In this document: piece after piece, positions 61,691-64,000 of the stretch
Position numbering within the stretch: the stretch's first letter is position 1
Layout of the letters: every line of letters begins with the position of its first letter
NCBI GenBank assembly: GCA_032433765.1
Contig: JAVIAB010000073.1
Coordinates: forward strand, 51,719,144 to 51,783,143
Origin: Megaustenia siamemsis
Lineage: Eukaryota > Mollusca > Gastropoda > Stylommatophora > Ariophantidae
Direction of reading: 5' to 3'
Length of the DNA stretch: 64,000 nucleotides
Program-made: the position numbers and the translations under genes
The notes under the pieces: model-generated
The model's database searches: none
What the model was told of the DNA's origin: nothing
Seen by the model: only the letters and a program-made list of their open reading frames with translations

Positions 61691-62130
61691 GTTTAACTCC
61701 CTGTGGAGCATAGGTCTTCAACAAACACTTTCCAAGTCGTTCTGTTTTTGCCATTCTTTTAAGATCATTCCATGTCTTCCCCATCATCTTCATCTCTGCT
61801 TCTATCTGTCTTCTCCAAGAATTCCTTGGTCTTCCTCTTTGTCTTTTCCCCTGGGGATTCCAAAAATTGGCCTGTTGTGTAATACTCTCAGTTGGCTTCC
61901 GTAGTGTGTGTCCTATCCAGCGCCATCGTCTTCTCTGTATCTCTTTATCCACTGGTATTTGACTGGTACATTTCCATAATTCTATGTTAGTGATTTTGTC
62001 CTACCATTTCCATCCTTTTAATCTGCGTAAGCATCCATTTATGAAAGTCTGTATCTTCGTGATTGTCAATTTTGTTCTTCTCCATGTTTCACAACCATAT
62101 AATAGGACCGCCTTAACATTTGAGTTGAAA
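61690..62130 (-). mobile_element. LINE-H C-terminal fragment
   Basis: Minus strand: DKEIQRRRWRWIGHTLRKPT, ITQQANFWNPQGKRQRGRP, KTWNDLKRMAKTERLGKCLL, TYAPQGV. The best-preserved LINE-H C-terminus here. Further 5' (62000-62130) the reading FNSNVKAVLLYGCETWR-like is broken. Confidence 0.85.
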
Positions 62131-62654
62131 ATTTCGATGGCGGATTTACTTTTTCTCTCTTTGACTTGTCCATGTTTGTGAAGTTTTTTCGGCTTATTTT
62201 TTTACAGTATGGGATAGCCAGTCCCATGCCCAACCCTCCTTTCTCGCCTCTTACGAACATGCCTGGTAGGTTACAGCGCCACTAATTCCAAAGAAAGCCA
62301 TGGAGATAAATTCTAACTAATGTTTTAGGAAAGAAATAAAAATAGAATAACAGGTACAGAATACATATTCTCACTATGAATTACTTTATTTACTTATCAT
62401 TTCGAATTAAGCACATTATCAATCAAACTGAAATAGCCAGCTTTTATCATTGTCAATCAAATTCGATGAACTGCTTTGAATCTGAATAGCATAAAGATAA
62501 TGGACGAATTATACGCCAGGTTTTGTGTTCTGTGAGTATTTTTTTTCCTTCATGAAAATGCAAATGTTATTGACATGCCGGCGCATAAATCAGTGTTCTT
62601 CATCATTCCTTTGCTCAGCCATTATTGAAGTCAAGTACACAGAGATTGCAAGAT
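62131..62654. other. Unassigned, with a short LINE-E 5' match
   Basis: 62283-62350 resembles 35490-35555 (ATTCCAAAGAAAGCCATGGA, AAATTCTAACTA), a LINE-E 5' fragment. The segment GCCTGGTAGGTTACAGCGCC near 62260 resembles about 30020. The rest is unassigned. Confidence 0.5.
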
Positions 62655-63640
62655 GAGACCTAATTCATTAGCTTTGTATGTTAGAATTCATTAGCTTTTT
62701 ATGTTAGAATTCATTAGCTTTTTATGTTAGAATTCATAAGCTTTGTATGTTAGAATTCATAAGCTTTGTATGTTAGAATTCATTAGCTTTTTATGTTAGA
62801 ATTCATTAGCTTTTTATGTTAGAATTCATTAGCTTTGTATGTTAGAATTCATTAGCTTTGTATGTTAGAATTCATTAGCTTTGTATGTTAGAATTCATTT
62901 GCCGGTGTGTTAAAATTCATTTTGTATATTAGAATTCGCTAATTGTATATGTTTAAACTGATACATTTTATTTCTTAAAATTCACGAAATTTTGAATGTT
63001 AGAATTCACTAGCTTTATATGTTTGAATTCACTAGTTCTTTATGTTAGAATTCACTGATTTCTGTATGTTAAAATTCACATTTTTTTTGCATATTAGAAT
63101 TAACTAGTTTCGTAGGTTAAGATTAATTAGATTTGTATGTTAAAATTCACTAACTGTGTTTGTAAAAATTCACAAGTTTTGTATGTTAGAATTTCCTTGC
63201 TTTGTATGTTACAATCCACTGACTTTCTATGTTAGAATTTACTGATTTTGTATGATAAAATTCATAGGTTTTGTAGATGAGAATTTATTAGCTTTATGTG
63301 TTAGAATTCACTTATTTTGTAGGTTAAAATTTATGTTTTGTATGTTAGAATTCACTAGCTTGGTATGTTTGAATTCACTAGCTTATTATGTTTGAATTCA
63401 CTAGCTTGGTATGTTAGAAATCACTAGCTTGGTATGTTTGAATTCACTAGCTTGGTATGTTAGAATTGCCTAGCTTGGTATGTTAGAATTCACTAGCTTG
63501 GTATGTTTGAATTCACTAGCTTGGTATGTTAGAATTCACTAGATTGGTACGTTTGAATTCACTAGCTTGGTATGTTAGAATTCACTAGCTTGATATGTTT
63601 GAATTCACTAGCTTGGTATGTTAGAATTCACGTATCTTTT
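62655..63640. repeat. 23-bp satellite-like array, about 42 units
   Basis: Units TTAGAATTCATTAGCTTTGT plus ATG. The left (62690-62890) and right (63340-63620, CACTAGCTTGGTATG) blocks are homogeneous, and the middle is strongly degenerate. An EcoRI site (GAATTC) lies in most units. From 63641 to 63929 nothing is recognised. Confidence 0.93.
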
Positions 63641-63929
63641 TTGTTAGAATGCTGCGAAGTTAAACTATAATCGAACTCCATTATTTGTCTCTTACATTAT
63701 GACTGATTTATCAGCCCCCTCTTGATATTGTTAATCCATTGTTAAATTTTCCTACCTTTCCTTTTTTTCTTTTTTTGATTTTTCTTCAAAGATTATTTTC
63801 ATATGTTGTCATGTATCATTAAATGTCCAAAGTATTTTTTTCCACTTTCTCTGATTGTCTACAAAAATTATTAACTTTAGATGCTTCAGAAATCAAGATA
63901 TTGGGTATTCAAAATTAATATTATTTACC

Positions 63930-64000
63930 AAATTGTTTACGATGAATGCTGATATCGTATGACAGGGAACAGTTGGCTGTGTTTACTTTCTATGCGGTTT
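63930..64000 (-). mobile_element. X-family element running off the window (X8)
   Basis: TTGTTTACGATGAATG and GATATCGTATGACAGGGAAC match the middle of the X 5' module in reverse orientation (compare 52460-52530). The rest lies beyond the window. Confidence 0.75.

Overview
This window is animal nuclear DNA and almost all of it is transposable-element debris and tandem repeats. The evidence is APE-type LINE reverse transcriptases, Tc1/mariner-type transposases, several tRNA-derived SINE families with target-site duplications (TSDs), and long mini- and microsatellites. I found no convincing host gene, rRNA or functional tRNA gene, and no bacterial operon. The mix (RTE-like LINEs, one with a C-terminal zinc finger, DD82E-like and mariner-like transposases, SINEs with a conserved core) fits a marine invertebrate, most plausibly a lophotrochozoan or mollusc. 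The species is an inference I cannot confirm.

Layout. 0-9 kb: a decayed DD82E-like transposase split by a SINE, then a LINE RT with TSD, then LINE and SINE fragments. 9-23 kb: LINE tails and eight tandem-repeat arrays, one of which (12.3-13.3 kb) is an amplified piece of a LINE ORF. 23-31 kb: LINE 3' ends, a 44-bp minisatellite inside an RT pseudogene, and SINEs. 31-35 kb: two near-identical mariner-like copies in inverted orientation, one carrying a LINE insertion. 35-39.6 kb: a rearranged LINE with another LINE nested in it, then a 31-bp satellite. 39.65-42.04 kb: the best-preserved element, a DD82E-like transposon with perfect terminal inverted repeats, a TA duplication and an intact ORF. 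42-58 kb: a LINE with 5' region, endonuclease and RT remnants, and four copies of an unfamiliar modular element ('X'), some of them hosts of or guests in other elements. 58-64 kb: LINE tails, an ATC microsatellite, an 18-bp and a 23-bp array, and the edge of another X copy.

I use local family names only. LINE-A to LINE-K and LINE-Z are groups recognised by shared C-terminal sequence. S1 to S4 are SINE families. X is an approximately 1.07-kb non-autonomous family with a constant 3' body, variable 5' modules and 10-13 bp TSDs. Insertion order can be read from nested TSDs in several places (LINE-G > X > S1 and LINE-A; LINE-C > X; S1 > X; LINE-E > LINE-F; mariner > LINE-C; decayed transposase > S1). 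The DD82E-like transposon at 39.65-42.04 kb and the X family are the most interesting contents.
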